A stretch of DNA of 64,000 bases from Enoplolaimus lenunculus (GCA_030248215.1 JASANG010000546.1:124001-188000); one strand, 5' to 3'. Counted from the stretch's first letter, positions 49,101 to 59,994 are shown. Made by a program: numbers and translations. The notes: a model not told the origin generated them from the letters alone.

Positions 49101-52100
49101 GCTTGCTTGTGACCGCCAAAACTTTTTTGGCAATCTGAAATATGCTGTCCTGGAAAATAAGCCCGATTTTTGTGAAAAAAGGTAGTACATGAATTTAACT
49201 TTAAAAATTTGTTCGAGTCCCTTGTTTCTAAACTTTACACGTTACACATCAAATATATTTTCAAAACATATCTTTTTCTATGGCCCGGTTAGGGGCACTT
49301 TAACAACTTGTATATGTACATATTAGCCTACAAGCAAAAATCAATATAATAATATACAGTGCTAAAAATTCTACCAGAACTTATGTAGTGAAGCAAAAAT
49401 AGCATTGTTCTCAAGTATATATCACAATATCTAGATTGATTTTACCAAAATTTTTCAATAGTCTGTTAACTACATTTTCTTGTTTAAACGAAATTCTTTT
49501 TGTCTGTGCAAAGAATGCGCATGCGGAGTCGGTTTTCATTACAATTTGGAAAAGTTCATTTAAAACAGTAAATTGCATTTGCAATTCCGGTGCTTCCGAT
49601 TATACAAACTCACGACTTGGTACCTCTTGCATAGTGGTCTGTAGTTAGTGAAGCTACAAGTAATGTTTCAACAGACGGCGATATCTGCAATCGTACTCTC
49701 GGCGCAGTGTGTAGCAAGGTGCTGTTGGGCTGAGTTACCGTGGCAGAGCTGCTAACTGGCTACACAAATGCCCATGACAGTGCGCGTCAGCTTCTTACAT
49801 TGTTCAGCTTAGCATGCAAGCAAATTTACAATATTTATCAACAGTAAGCCCGAAACTAGCCGTCTTAAAAAGTTTAAGAATTGTGAACTACAAAAATTTT
49901 AAAAAAGTTTAAAAATTGTGAACTTCAAAAATTTGTCGCAGATAGTCCCAGTTTTGTAGCATGACAGGCCCATGTAAAAAAGGCGGAATGAATGTCTGCA
50001 GGACTGCGTCGACTAAGCTTAAGCTTTAGATATATTTTTTGCTTAGGCTTAGATATAAACTCATTCTTCGACTTTACCTTAAGCATACGTTTAGAACTAT
50101 GCTTATTCTACTGCTACGGCTCCGTTCTATAATACATTGGTCCAGCACACAAAAAGCGGTCCAATTTAGTGCCATTATTTTCAAGGCTTTAACCAGTTTT
50201 CATAGATGATAAGCTACTAGCATAACACTTTAACTGTGAAAGTTACGCTCTGAAAAGGCAAACAAAAGTGTATGTTTGTTAAAAATTCTTGCTTGGAATT
50301 CGCCACGAAAGTTTTAAAAACGTTCTGTTATATTTACAACACATATTTCTTTCAAGATTGCCGCTAGCGAAAACAATAGTCACCGCCCGAGGGCGGTGAC
50401 AAAAAGGCCATACAAAAGATACCATTTAAAAGTTAACAGCATCTTTCAAATTTAGTTGTGTGGCTATAGCGAATAAGTCTCAGACAACAAGCTGAGTTTA
50501 TGCATTGAAAGCAGTTCAAAACTTGAACATCGCTAATTCAGATTACCTTGTTTGCTGGATTCAAAGCAGTTAAATTGGTCAAGATATCAACACAGTAATG
50601 CACAATTGCCATTGCGTTCTTTTCTGGCAAGTTTTCTGGATTTCCAAGAAGATGAACCAACGCTGCAATTAAATCTTCGAGACCTAGTTCCTGATTTGCG
50701 AGGTCAGATAAATTTCGCATAATCAACAGGCTATTTTTGGCAACGCTTTCTTTTGAATGACGCAAGCATATATACAACTGCCTCATAGCGCCTGAAATAT
50801 TAAAAACGGATTCACTGATTTGACATGCTATTGAATTTGAATTCGAGGTGAGCTGCAAGCGTATCACAAGTCTTGCCAAGCAGCACATATATTAAAAATA
50901 ATCCGTAATAACAAAAACACTGATTGCAACAAATACAAAAAAACTTGTAGAAATATATAGGGACCTACCGATACCAAAATTTTTGCCAATGTTGATTTTT
51001 ATTTTGAATATATACCGATGCCGATTTCAATTTTAGTACACCCAGCTTAAAGAACAGGCTGGATACTAAATTACATCATTATGCAAAGATTTAAACCCTG
51101 ACTACCTATGCGTTATGAAGTGAAATTGATAGCATTCCAACTGACTGTTATGTGCAAAAAGTGCCGATAATTACCGATGCCTATTATCGAGACAACCCTT
51201 CCTAGAAATATGTACAGTAAAAATCAGGCAAGGACAAAGCGATCGCAATACTGCGGCAAGCGCAAAAAACAAATGAAGCTAGAATGTAAAATACCCTGCT
51301 CAACAATGCTTCGTTTCAATTCTCTATTATCAGTTGCGCTAAGATTTCGCAGACAGTCCAGTGTCTTTTCTATAAGGCGCGTTTTGAACCTTTCTGCCAT
51401 TTCAGGCTTGAATATTTCGACAGGTTGAGACAAAATACGTACGAGATCAACGTGTCCGTCGTTCTGATATAAAACCATCTGCAATAAAAACGATCAAACC
51501 GTAGCATACACTTTAGGAATAGCACTGTTGATCTCAAAACCAAAAACATAGTGCCGCATAAACGTCGTCTATAAAAATTGTGCACCAAGATTTTACACAA
51601 CGCTTTCACACACTGTAGTTCGTAAGTGGAGCAAGCATATTTGCGAACCTTCGCCGCTAAAACAGGACTTAATTTTTATTCAGCTCACTCTTTAATTCAG
51701 TACAACAGCCTTTCACTTACTTTTGATTCAGGGTGCGCTTTAATTAAGTACGAAAGATTTTCAACAACGATTGACAAGAACTTGACATTTTCAACTTTTA
51801 ACAACGGAACCATTTTTTGGATACCGCCCGCGCGCCTGATAGCTTGTTTGCATTCTTGTCGTTCGCTGTTGTCTTTTGATAGCAAGTTGTTTATAATTGG
51901 AATGATCGTAAATAGCACATTTTCGTTCTGGTACCTGCAAAATAACGTTATTTACATAATGAAAGCTCATATTATATACTCGTATTTATTTTTCCCGATG
52001 TCACCATGTGTTACACAAGAATCATTTTAAACATTGAAACACGTTCTAAATAGGATAGCGTAGTACCTAGATATCCTTATTAATGCAGAAAGATAAGGTA

Positions 52101-53179
52101 GCTACGAATCCGTCTAATGTAAGACTTACGGCAGCACACCACAGTGGCTTTAAAGTCAGAATTGCAAACACAATAAACCTTGATAACACAATGATATTAC
52201 AGTCATAACCCGGGGTGCAAATTGAAACTTACGTCAAAAAATCAACAAGAGTTTGAACACCGTTCGATTGGAATATTTTGAGACAGCCTTCATCACGGAC
52301 AGAAATATTGTAAATGCATTTCAGAAGACATGCCAGAAGCTGTGTATCTTGCAACGTTGCTTAAAGAATAAAAATTATATATCTATATACGGACAGATTG
52401 CTAATTCAATGTTTTTGATGAACCAGTGCTCATTGCGTTTGGTTTGCTGACATAATCAATACACTGTTGTTTATACCAGAAAAGCTTAGAGATGACTTAA
52501 AACTACAGGGTATGCTCAAAGGATGATTTCCGTACGACGCGCGGCGCCGTGCGCCACAGGTAAAATTAATAGTGTAACGGCAAGTTGTTGCGTAACATAG
52601 AGGTATAGTGACACTCAAAGAGGTCAAAAACACTGGTTAAGCTAACATGGGGGATCGTTACTGTGAATTTGTGGACCCCACTCGGCTTAAGCCCCAAACT
52701 CAATTTAAAACCAGGTGTAACCTCTAAATTTAGAATTTTCCATCCGGTTGAGTATACTTAAGTTGCACACATAAAACGTCTTTGGGCGTCAAACGCACAT
52801 TTTGCATCTTTTTTGAGCTATTTATCAATTGTACCTCATTCGTAATTGCGTAGAACGCCTAAGTTCGCATTACTCAAGCAACAAAAATTAAACAAATTAC
52901 ATTAAAGTTCTCCACAATAAAACAAAATAATAGCTGGTCAGTTATCGCTTTTATTTTCAGCATGACAACTAAACATAGTTTTTCTCACAGACGAAGAACG
53001 ATTTAAACCGAAAATAGTAAAACTGGCAAAAAACTAAATTAAGTACGCCTACCTGATCGTTTCGATGCTCTGAGTAAAACGCCAACCAGCAATTCAGAAC
53101 TGAGCATTGCTTCCAAATATCCAGCACCATGCTTTTTGCTCAATTCGCGTAAAAGACTGGCGCTACGCTGTATAACAAC
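43184..53179 (-). CDS. CTNNB1/arm: Beta-catenin exons 6-13: arm repeats and early C-terminus
   Basis: Eight exons encode successive arm repeats. Exon 6 (53179-53053) has LLRELSKKHGAG. Exon 7 (52359-52233) has CIYNISVRDEGCLKIFQSNG. Exon 8 (51934-51721) has AIRRAGGIQKMVPLLK. Exon 9 (51478-51295) has LDCLRNLSATDNRE. Exon 10 (50791-50547) has MRNLSDLANQELGLEDL. Exon 11 (47292-47122) has CNGLHILLDTIERA. Exon 12 (44357-44154) has NRLPLLFSLLPEDP and NLSFNSNRTPWRDQ. Exon 13 (43330-43184) encodes SIRIVVRNISDDPEVG and stops after IPIAMQDC. For exon 11, GAG|GTTGGT was preferred; an in-frame ATT|GTTAAT donor is also possible. The human protein continues about 180 residues further to FDTDL. No equivalent exon was found leftwards in the window. 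Confidence 0.88.
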
Positions 53180-56100
53180 CTAAAATACGAGCTGAATTTT
53201 TGAAGCAAATAGTGCGGTCAATATTCGTTAAAACAAATTTCACTACCGTTCAAACATAAATAGTGTTACTTCCGCTTAGTTCAAATAGTGGAACTGTAAC
53301 ACCCCGCCACCGACTGTTTTCCATTTCTATTTAACTAGTCGTAGTAGAACTAGATGTATTGAACCAAGCTCGGACATGCTTACTTCTTAATCAGTCCATT
53401 TGAGCATTCCAAACTTATAAAGCACAAACGATAGTTTGACCCACTCACTTTGCAGCTAATCTAATATACAACTTAGTTACTAGCTGACTATCTACTAATC
53501 GATTTGGAAGGTTAAGGCTTATAAACAAATTATTCAGATTTCTCACACCTAAAAACAATTTAGTACTGAATTTGATTCCTCGCAACCCTAATAATCAGTG
53601 AAATAAGTTAAAAAGTTCTAATTTAGGCTTATCAGTTAAACTATTCACTCAACAAGAGTGAACAAGGTAATTCACAACTTCACATACCGATAACTTCAAA
53701 TACGACCAGCGTTTTAACCATGGGCTTTAAAAGTTTTGACTGGCCAAACATTGCCTAGATTTCTCAGAGATTGTCAGGTTTTTTGGTTAAGTTATCAGGT
53801 TTTTGTAAAAACTTCCAGTGTTTTCAAACAACACTACGTATTGTAATGGCAATAAGTATCGTCAAGGACAAAAAGAGTTTGTTTAATGCTACTTGTAGTT
53901 GATGATGCTGACGTTACAAACGTAGAATATATATCACTTACTGTGTCTTCATCTTCAAGCAATCTCAGTATTTCAGGAAGCGCGCTACCCAACAATTCAC
54001 GCTCTTCGCGCTTCTCTTCGCCAGGAGTGCTACATGGCACGGGTGCAGTTGGCGGGCCACAAGCTCGCACAGAAGGCCCTGAATGATGTTGTGACGGCGG
54101 TATCCCGTGGCGTCGTTGATGCGGTGGCATGCCAGCAATCATATGTCCATGTGCACCACCTGAAACTATCGGACCACCTGACATCGGAGGCATCTTGGGA
54201 ATTAATATGCCGAGAGGCTGAGAAGTCTGCAACGAACCGGTAGGTCTAGCACTGCAAGAGTTTGACTCTTGAACACGAATCGGAACTGAATGTGGATGGT
54301 GATGGTTATGTTGAGGCATCACGTGTTGTCCTCTTGGCATGTATTTAGCCGGTCCAGCTACACCAACACTTGAAGGCGCTGGTGCAACTGACATTGCTGA
54401 AGATCCAGCGGGGTTCATCGCAGGTAATGGATACGCCTGATGAGGACCCCCATGCCGAGGAAAACTATGCGGATGGCGAGGCAGTCCACCGGCGGCGGGC
54501 GCAGCATTTGGATAAACTGCGCCGTGATGTGCCGGGGCATGTGACATTGGATACCGCGCTGGATGTGGTTGCTGATGATGTTGGTGTTGTTGGTAATTAA
54601 ATGATACTACACGTTGTGGTCCTCCAGAAACTGAATGATTCTGTGATTGAGCAGCGGCGTGCGTACCTCCAAGTGGAACTGAGGATGATACCTCGCAAGT
54701 ACCGACCACCAGGGCGTTTTCAACACCAGATACTGTTGAATCTACAGACATTGGCTCCACAGACATGGGAGACCGTAGGTCAGTTACAACGCTGCCACCC
54801 GCAGATGCCACCTCCATAGCTGCGGCGTCTCGTGAAGACGGACCCATGGCTGCGATAGGAGTGGTTGAGTGGCACTCGACAACTCCAACTCCACCACTTT
54901 CAATTGACGATAACGATCTGTCGGCAACGTGTGGATGTGCCGGGTTCTGTTGACTGAAAGTCTGTGAATGCGCTACTGACATCTCAGATGACATTCTTTC
55001 GTCGGCTGCAGGCACCACTACACCACCAGTATCCATACTTGTATACGTTGCGTACTGCTGCTGCCGAACTTGTTCATTACCGTTATAGTCACCGTGTAAC
55101 AGTTGTCGATTATCATGAGGATAGTTTGCGCCTGCTGGAGCTAACCCAATCGAAGGCTCGTTATTGGTAACATTCGTATTGGCGTAATGCGACTGTTGCT
55201 GGTACTGTTGGTTTCTGTTAGCTAACTGCATAGAGTGATCCTGATGCAGAACTTGTACTGTATTATGTGAACCAGTTGCAGGCGAGTTATTAGTCGGCAG
55301 CTCAGACCAGCCGCCTGACTGAATGTCTGCTTGAAAAATTGGATCATCCATCAAATCTAAAGCAACAAAAAGATTAATTAAAAAAGGAAAACCGTTGCAT
55401 TTATGAGGAGCGCGTTTTATAAGTTACAAGCAAAAAACCAAACCACAGATTTTAAACACTATATTGTCTTAACACAGCTAGCTACATAAAATCACAACTA
55501 CAATTTTGATTACAACTGCAATAATGTTCCCATTTTTATTCAAGGGACGAATTTTAATAAATATTTAATTTGAACAGCTTCACTTATAATTCTAAGAACA
55601 CCGTTAAGTGCCAAAAAGGAAGAACCGAGTAGCAAAATTTCTACTGGAACCGCATGACTACCAAATATTAAATCAAAAGATAATTAGTTAGTCAGTTTTT
55701 AACTATTAGACGATTTCTTTGTGTCTGCAGGCGATCTTTTCCTTATGAAATATTGTGTTTTTGGGCGCACATTACTAAATCTACAACTGGGGGGTCCTGG
55801 GGGGCAGGCTTAAAATTTTGCAAACCGACATTTTGGACCATTTTTTTCATTACAAAACGTGCTTCCAACTTAACTGAAAGTTACTCATCGCTCAACATGA
55901 CAAAAATTCCCCGCAAACGCTAATAACAGTAATTTTAACTAATATTACTGACAACTTAACCAAAAGTTGAAAAAAGCACAATTATATAAAATATAGATAA
56001 TCTATAATTGAAACGGTGATTAATATATATTATATATGTTAGTCACCGCTTCAATTTATCATAAGGCTCAGGCGGGTTGAACTTGTTGCTGCAAGGTACT

Positions 56101-59100
56101 TTCGAATGCTGTATGCCATCAAACGGTCTTTATATAATTGTGCTTTTCTCAGTTCATTATTGAATTGTATTAGTTACTGCGGGTATTTGTAACGCTATGA
56201 AAAAATTGTGAGTACTCAACGTAACATAAAATCATATTTTGCCGAATGTCCGCCTCAAAAGAAGTCCAGGTCTTTACGTTTTAACATTGAAAATTTTCGG
56301 TTTAGAAAAGTCCTGGGGGCTCCCAGCAAAAAAATTTGCTGGGGCATTTTGCTGGGGGGCGGGCAAAAATTCGCCGGGGGGCCTTTACGGGAGCGGCAAA
56401 ATTTTCGCCGGGGGGGAAATGAAAATTTCAAAAAGTGCTGGGCCCCCTGTGGAGAAGCCAGTTTTAGGGTGTCTGTTGGCTGACAACAATTTTCAAAAAG
56501 GTCGCAAGAACGAATCGGCAAGAATTTTTGGTTCTGTAAAGCTAAACTACAATAAATTTTGATAAGTTAGCTCATTGAAAGCAATTTAATAAATAAATGA
56601 TACAGAACTTTAATGCAACGTTACAACTAAGATTGAAATTACAATTTCAAAATTCCGATTAAGATTGATTGTGCAATCGGAATCGAAACTCATTTTGAAC
56701 CGTAATTCTAATTGGAATCGGAATTCCGGTTGCACCCTGTTCGATGGTTTATTTTCGGTTATTGTCAAGGTTTATATACTATACTAATGAAATCTATTTA
56801 CTTAATTTTTAACGCCATTTTTAGTAAAACATCTCAATTTCCATTGACCAAAATTTAATGCCGGAATTTTTAATTCCACTACTTGAATTAATAAATATAA
56901 CATTGTTTCACATACGTACCTGTACAATACAAAGCATCTGACATTGCAGCCATGAATGGCTCAGTACCAAAATCATCGTTGAAATTAGTCAAATCACCAG
57001 CACCCATTGAAGACGTCTCCACTCCTGGCGGTGGACCCGCGCTAGCTGAAGTTTGCGACTCTGACGACGCAATTCTGTTGTCAATAAGATAATCGATCCC
57101 TGCTGCAACCTGACCGTCGCCACCAGGTAAATTGCGATGTGATAAAAGTGATGCGATTTCTATAAAGAGAAACATGCACGCGAGCGAAAGCACAAACACC
57201 ATATTCCGTCGAAATCAAATCATGTAAAACAAGCGCGCTCAACGTTCCACATAGTTAGCGCGAGTATATTGCTGACACAAAATTCACCAATATTTAAAGC
57301 GTTGTAATATAACTACTTCGTTATTCCATGTATTTCACGACCATAATATAAACTATTTGTTAAGGGTAAAACCGGCATGTAGCGCTGAAGGTATAAATTT
57401 GATCCAGGGCGCAAAAAGGAATTTAATTATGCCAGAATAGTAGCATTAATTATGCCAGAATCGTAGTAGGAAATTTTTTTTCGAAACGGAACTAGAAATT
57501 TTTAGAGCATGAGTCTTGCTTATATTTAATTGATATGCGCCAGACCAATATATCTGGTCTATCGCGAATGATATTAATGCTGCTACGATAAATTTCAAAC
57601 CTATATAACACGCGCACTGGGAACTAATACTAGCACTGGTTGTTATGAAATTTAACAGAAATGCATGGAAATTTCGCACATAACTGTATAAATAATGCAA
57701 GTTATACATGATGCAACGTCATGATTACAATTTCGATTATACCCACAATCGAAACTGGAATAGGAGCGTCAAAATAAATTTTTACCACCGAACCGTTTTT
57801 TATTTAAAAAACTTAAAAAGATGCTTTGAGCAAATTACACAAATTCTGGCCGGAACATACAATTTGCCCTGATAGCGCTAAATCTTATTGACCTGGATTA
57901 ATATTTTTTGAATAATGTCGACAAAGCTTAGAAATTTTTGCGTATGCAAAATTTCCCGTACCTTACTTACGTGACACAAGGGCACGGTAGCTTTAAATCA
58001 GTACGTGAAAGGCTCATTAAAGATACTGAAAGTTTTCTTCCGGTTCAGCTCCGCTATCAATCGACAGTTAGCCGCCCGGATATATACACTTGCACACATA
58101 GCTCAAACGAAAAAATCTTGACGAACCTTCAGACGGATTGACATATCCCGACGTGGAACCAACGTCTGAGCCATAAACAAGGTCATTGCGAATACTACTG
58201 GTACAGCTTGCTGCCGAATAGATAGATGGTTCCTAAACAGAAAAATTAATGCAAACACAGTTATAAAGCTAATGTGATGCGTAATGCTGTGAAAACTCGC
58301 TTAAGGTATATATCTTGTGGCGGAGAAATCATTTTGAAAACACGAATATTTTGCTACCAGGGATGAACCCGATCCCAAAAAAATGCTGGAGCCGGATATT
58401 TAATGCATATTGCAATAAAAGTTACACTTAAGTACGATGATTTAGTACTACTTGTGATAATATGTAATAAATAATTTTGTTGCATAAAAATTGCCGATTC
58501 TTTGCCAATTCTTTTTGCACATAACAGACGGTTGGAATGCTATCAATTTCAGTTTTGGGCGCATATCAGTGAGTCTGGTCAGGAAAACTGTTATCTTCTT
58601 GCGTTTGTGTTTGAAAAAATTAATTGAAATAAACCGCTTATAAAATTATAATTATTTATGATGGTTAGGGTTTAAGTCTTCATATACGTAATGGCATACT
58701 GTAGTTTCCTATCTGCTTATTCATTATGATGTACTAAGTTGGAATCGGATACGGCATCGGCAAAAATATTGGTATCGGCACTTCCCTCCCTAGTATAAAG
58801 AATAATATCGAGTTACGTCATGCTTCACAGCAATGAATAAACTTCTGGCAACGGAGAACACCAAAATCGGATGTTGACTTTTGCCGGAGCCGAAATTTGT
58901 TAAACCAGCTGCTGCTACCACACATTTTTTGTACAAAAGTTAACAATTACCGCGCTATGATTTGCAGAACCAATACCAGAGTCAGTTATGAATTGTCGAC
59001 TTGCCCACGCTTGCGTCATTTCTTGTTTTTCAAAAGGCATCATCATTGTGTGCGCGTTACTACTACCATCAGTGCGTTGACTAAATCTAAATATATATAT

Positions 59101-59600
59101 GTTTTAATTGCGAATCGCAGGCTGTATTTATAGCTTACCCACCGCGCTCAGCATTTGTGATCGGACTCAGTTCGCAGATTTCTTTATGTTTTATATTACA
59201 TTCTCTAACATTTTTCTTTCTGTAATGTTGCTCAAAAACTCAGTATCGAATTGACTACAGATCCTGGACTTAGTAATTATAAAATAGAATCTAAGAAAAG
59301 AATTAGGATGACAAAAACAGGACTCCAACCGGTATAACATTTAATCGGAATTACAAATCAATTTTTTCAATAAAACAAAATCATAAACAGGATTCCAAAC
59401 TTTTAACCTCGTTTGTTGACTAGGAAAAACTCATCAGAATATTACAATGAATTTTAATTTCATTAACGAAAATACTACTATACTAACAACCTCACTTTGT
59501 GAGTCCGCCTCGTGGACAAATCTTCCGTTAATTTTACTTTACAAATGCATACTTACTCCGTTTTGCTATCGTGTTGATCTATAATTCGATGATCACTCAT
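43184..59600 (-). CDS. CTNNB1/arm: Beta-catenin / Armadillo, divergent, 13 exons
   Basis: Transcriptional co-activator of Wnt signalling and cadherin-linked adhesion protein. Exons: 59600-59557, 59086-58951, 58232-58127, 57159-56920, 55356-53942, 53179-53053, 52359-52233, 51934-51721, 51478-51295, 50791-50547, 47292-47122, 44357-44154, 43330-43184. The total is 1119 aa. All introns are GT-AG and in phase. The degron DSGIGS is at 50-55. Residues 176-630 are low complexity. Arm repeats run about 631-1119, with collinear matches to vertebrate repeats such as LPEILRLLEDEDT, AGGIQKMVPLLKVENVKFL, LLIMRNLSDLANQE and ILTNLTALNPANK. Lys in the ENVK and NPANK contexts sit where human Lys312 and Lys435 contact TCF. 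The C-terminus stops after about repeat 11. Repeats diverge strongly from insect and vertebrate proteins, as in the specialised nematode or flatworm beta-catenins. The identity is secure; the subfunction is not. Confidence 0.92.
44482..45144. mobile_element. hAT-like MITE, GATTCGG family, carrying a nested insertion
   Basis: It begins CAGGGAGGTTCGG and ends GTACCACCCTG, flanked on both sides by a perfect 8-bp duplication, CTTGGTAT (44474-44481 and 45145-45152). The internal sequence matches the copy at 31501 except for a 330-bp second element inserted at 44606-44935. It lies in the beta-catenin intron between exons 11 and 12. Confidence 0.85.
44606..44935. mobile_element. hAT-like MITE, TGCCGATA family, nested
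   Basis: It begins AGGGATCTGCCGATA and ends TATCGGCACATCTCT. Flanking AATATTTTT(T)A on both sides suggests a roughly 10-bp duplicated target whose T-run varies in length. It splits the GATTCGG-family MITE and is therefore younger than it. Confidence 0.75.
45175..46735 (+). mobile_element. Decayed LINE fragment (Jockey/CR1-type reverse transcriptase)
   Basis: It lies in the beta-catenin intron between exons 11 and 12, antisense to the gene. The frame covers the RT fingers (LLQPLINAHLKPVQHQHGFR), VLVAIDLSKAFDIVCHD, TQGVPQGGVLSPALFN and SIVSYADGCALL. The catalytic YADD is now YADG. It then runs through thumb and tail (NLQLSAEKSTATLFTTW, GSTWDQHKEIL, AIGRSVLNYAAQIW). Stops interrupt the frame at 45694 (TAG), 46072 (TAG) and 46084 (TAA). 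A one-base loss near 46580 shifts the terminal CPDCNETPH..HIFRCPGRP zinc motif. The 5' end is truncated at the RT. It sits 30 bp from a hAT-like MITE. It is an old, inactive copy. Confidence 0.85.
48025..48105. repeat. Two direct copies of a 40-bp unit
   Basis: GGTTATGAGTGACTTAATAA followed by TCTTGGTAAGTTAGT occurs twice in a row, with no differences seen. It lies just left of the foldback element. Confidence 0.7.
48187..49311. mobile_element. Foldback element with 247-bp inverted arms
   Basis: The left arm at 48187-48433 and right arm at 49065-49311 are near-identical inverted copies; the few differences seen include GCTCTGATGTGTC versus GCTGTGATGTGCC. The termini read ACAAGTTGTTAAAGTGCCCC and its complement. 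About 630 bp of unrelated sequence lies between. No ORF resembles a transposase and no target duplication was recognised. It lies in the beta-catenin intron between exons 10 and 11. Confidence 0.75.
49968..50143. mobile_element. GGCCCATGTA-family MITE copy
   Basis: It begins GGCCCATGTAAAAAAGGCGG and ends TCCGTTCTATAATACATTGG. The core has AAGCTTAAGCTTTAGA and TTGCTTAGGCTTAG. It lies between beta-catenin exons 10 and 11. Confidence 0.55.
50960..51201. mobile_element. TGCCGATA-family MITE copy, inverted orientation
   Basis: It begins AGGGACCTACCGATACC and ends near CGAGACAACCCTTCCT. The internal GAAATTGATAGCATTCCAAC and TGTTATGTGCAAAAAG are the reverse complement of the family core. It sits between beta-catenin exons 9 and 10, about 95 nt from exon 9. 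Confidence 0.55.
53335..53640 (-). mobile_element. HINE-like element copy F, old fragment
   Basis: It has the hairpin-side end CTAGTCGTAGTAGAACTAG, a mutated GAACCAAGCTCGG, then one to two diverged internal units (TTTGGAAGGTTAAGG, TAAAAAGTTCTAATTTAGG). It is clearly older than copies A and B. It lies in the beta-catenin intron between exons 5 and 6. Confidence 0.5.
53942..57159 (-). CDS. CTNNB1/arm: Beta-catenin exons 4-5: long low-complexity linker
   Basis: Exon 4 (57159-56920) gives residues 96-175. Exon 5 (55356-53942) is 1415 nt and is exceptionally large for this gene. It is rich in His, Pro, Ser, Gly and Gln (for example QQHQHHQQPHPARYP and QHNHHHPHS) and contains repeated MSVEPMSVD-like motifs. 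Folded sequence resumes only at GEEKREERELLGSALPEILRLLEDEDT, the start of arm repeat 1. The vertebrate alpha-catenin-binding helix normally just before repeat 1 is not recognisable. The exon 4-5 join is TGT ACA G|AT TTG (phase 1). The composition predicts disorder. Whether it is a scaffold, a condensate-forming segment or neutral expansion cannot be told from sequence. Confidence 0.88.
55971..56147. repeat. Nested palindrome
   Basis: Outer arms: AAAGCACAATTATATAAA (within 55971-55990) and its exact complement (56129-56147). Inner arms: TTGAAACGGTGATTAATATA (from 56008) and ATATGTTAGTCACCGCTTCAA (to 56054). It lies in the beta-catenin intron between exons 4 and 5. Confidence 0.55.
56316..56450. 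repeat. GC-rich MITE-like repeat with CTGGGGGCTCCCAGCA ends
   Basis: The left end, TGGGGGCTCCCAGCA, and right end, TGCTGGGCCCCC, are inverted. The core is G-rich (GGGGGGCGGGCAAAAATTCG). Another G-run region is at 55788-55810. It lies between beta-catenin exons 4 and 5. Confidence 0.45.
56460..56740. mobile_element. MITE with TTAGGGTGTCTGTTGGCTG left part and CCGGTTGCACCCTG right end
   Basis: It begins TTAGGGTGTCTGTTGGCTGA and ends GGAATTCCGGTTGCACCCTG, with GGAATCGGAATTCC repeats near the right end. Relatives are at 5430-5625 (same left part), 33738 (GGTGCAACCGG left end) and 39155-39230. Confidence 0.5.
58127..59600 (-). CDS. CTNNB1/arm: Beta-catenin exons 1-3: start codon and split GSK3/beta-TrCP degron
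   Basis: Exon 1 (59600-59557) encodes MSDHRIIDQHDSKT plus two nucleotides and ends at GTAAGT. Exon 2 (59086-58951) encodes MMMPFEKQEMTQAWASRQF, then ITDSGIGSANHSA. Exon 3 (58232-58127) continues EPSIYSAASC. Joining exons 2 and 3 puts serines at 51, 55, 59 and 63. That is the exact four-residue ladder of human Ser33, Ser37, Thr41 and Ser45, read by GSK3 and primed by CK1, inside the DSGxxS box bound by beta-TrCP. The upstream W..RQF also matches vertebrate WQQQSY. This spacing independently confirms the exon 2-3 junction. Exon 2 has two acceptors 6 nt apart (59086 or 59080), both in frame. Confidence 0.85.
58488..58793. mobile_element. TGCCGATA-family MITE copy
   Basis: It shares the core GCACATAACAG, GGTTGGAATGCTATCAATTTC and GATGGTTAGGGTTTAAG with the nested copy at 44606, and ends TATCGGCACTTCCCT. 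The left terminus is degraded. It lies between beta-catenin exons 2 and 3. Confidence 0.6.
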
Positions 59601-59994
59601 TTCGAATGCCGTAGATATATACGCATATATATGAATAATTTAATACTTACGTATGTATGCGTAGTCAAGTGCTGTATATGCTGCAAGAAAGAGTAAACTT
59701 ACAGTAATATAAAATAACTGCCAATTATAATACCAGAAGCGACATTAAATGTTTATATACTGAAAAATATAATCACTCCAGATTTACCTATTTTGTTCGA
59801 ATTGTTTTTATCTGAAAACCATCTCACATAGCGGTTTATCCTTTATAAAAACATTTAGAGCTACAATTTTTTTAATCCAAAACCAAAACAATATATACAC
59901 TGCAGAAATCTGTTCATCGTTTAAAAGGTACATAAAGCCGATAATCCTGCAAAATCCACCGTCTACTCTTTTTACGTATCTACCTGATATGTAT

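Noticed and set aside
54034-55170. Several plus-strand open stretches opposite beta-catenin exon 5
   Set aside because: They are shadow frames of a long GC-richer exon on the minus strand. The minus frame alone continues in phase into the arm repeats.
57160-57202. Beta-catenin starting at an ATG just upstream of exon 4, giving a signal-like MVFVLSLACMFLFIE
   Set aside because: A strong acceptor (TTTCTCTTTATAG) cuts this stretch off, and the phase fits exon 3. A signal peptide makes no sense for this protein.
59137-59230. Possible extra beta-catenin exon (open, with acceptor and GTAAGC donor)
   Set aside because: It accepts the exon 1 phase but its donor phases (2 or 1) do not fit exon 2 or exon 3. 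The degron-bearing exon 2 joins exon 1 directly in phase.
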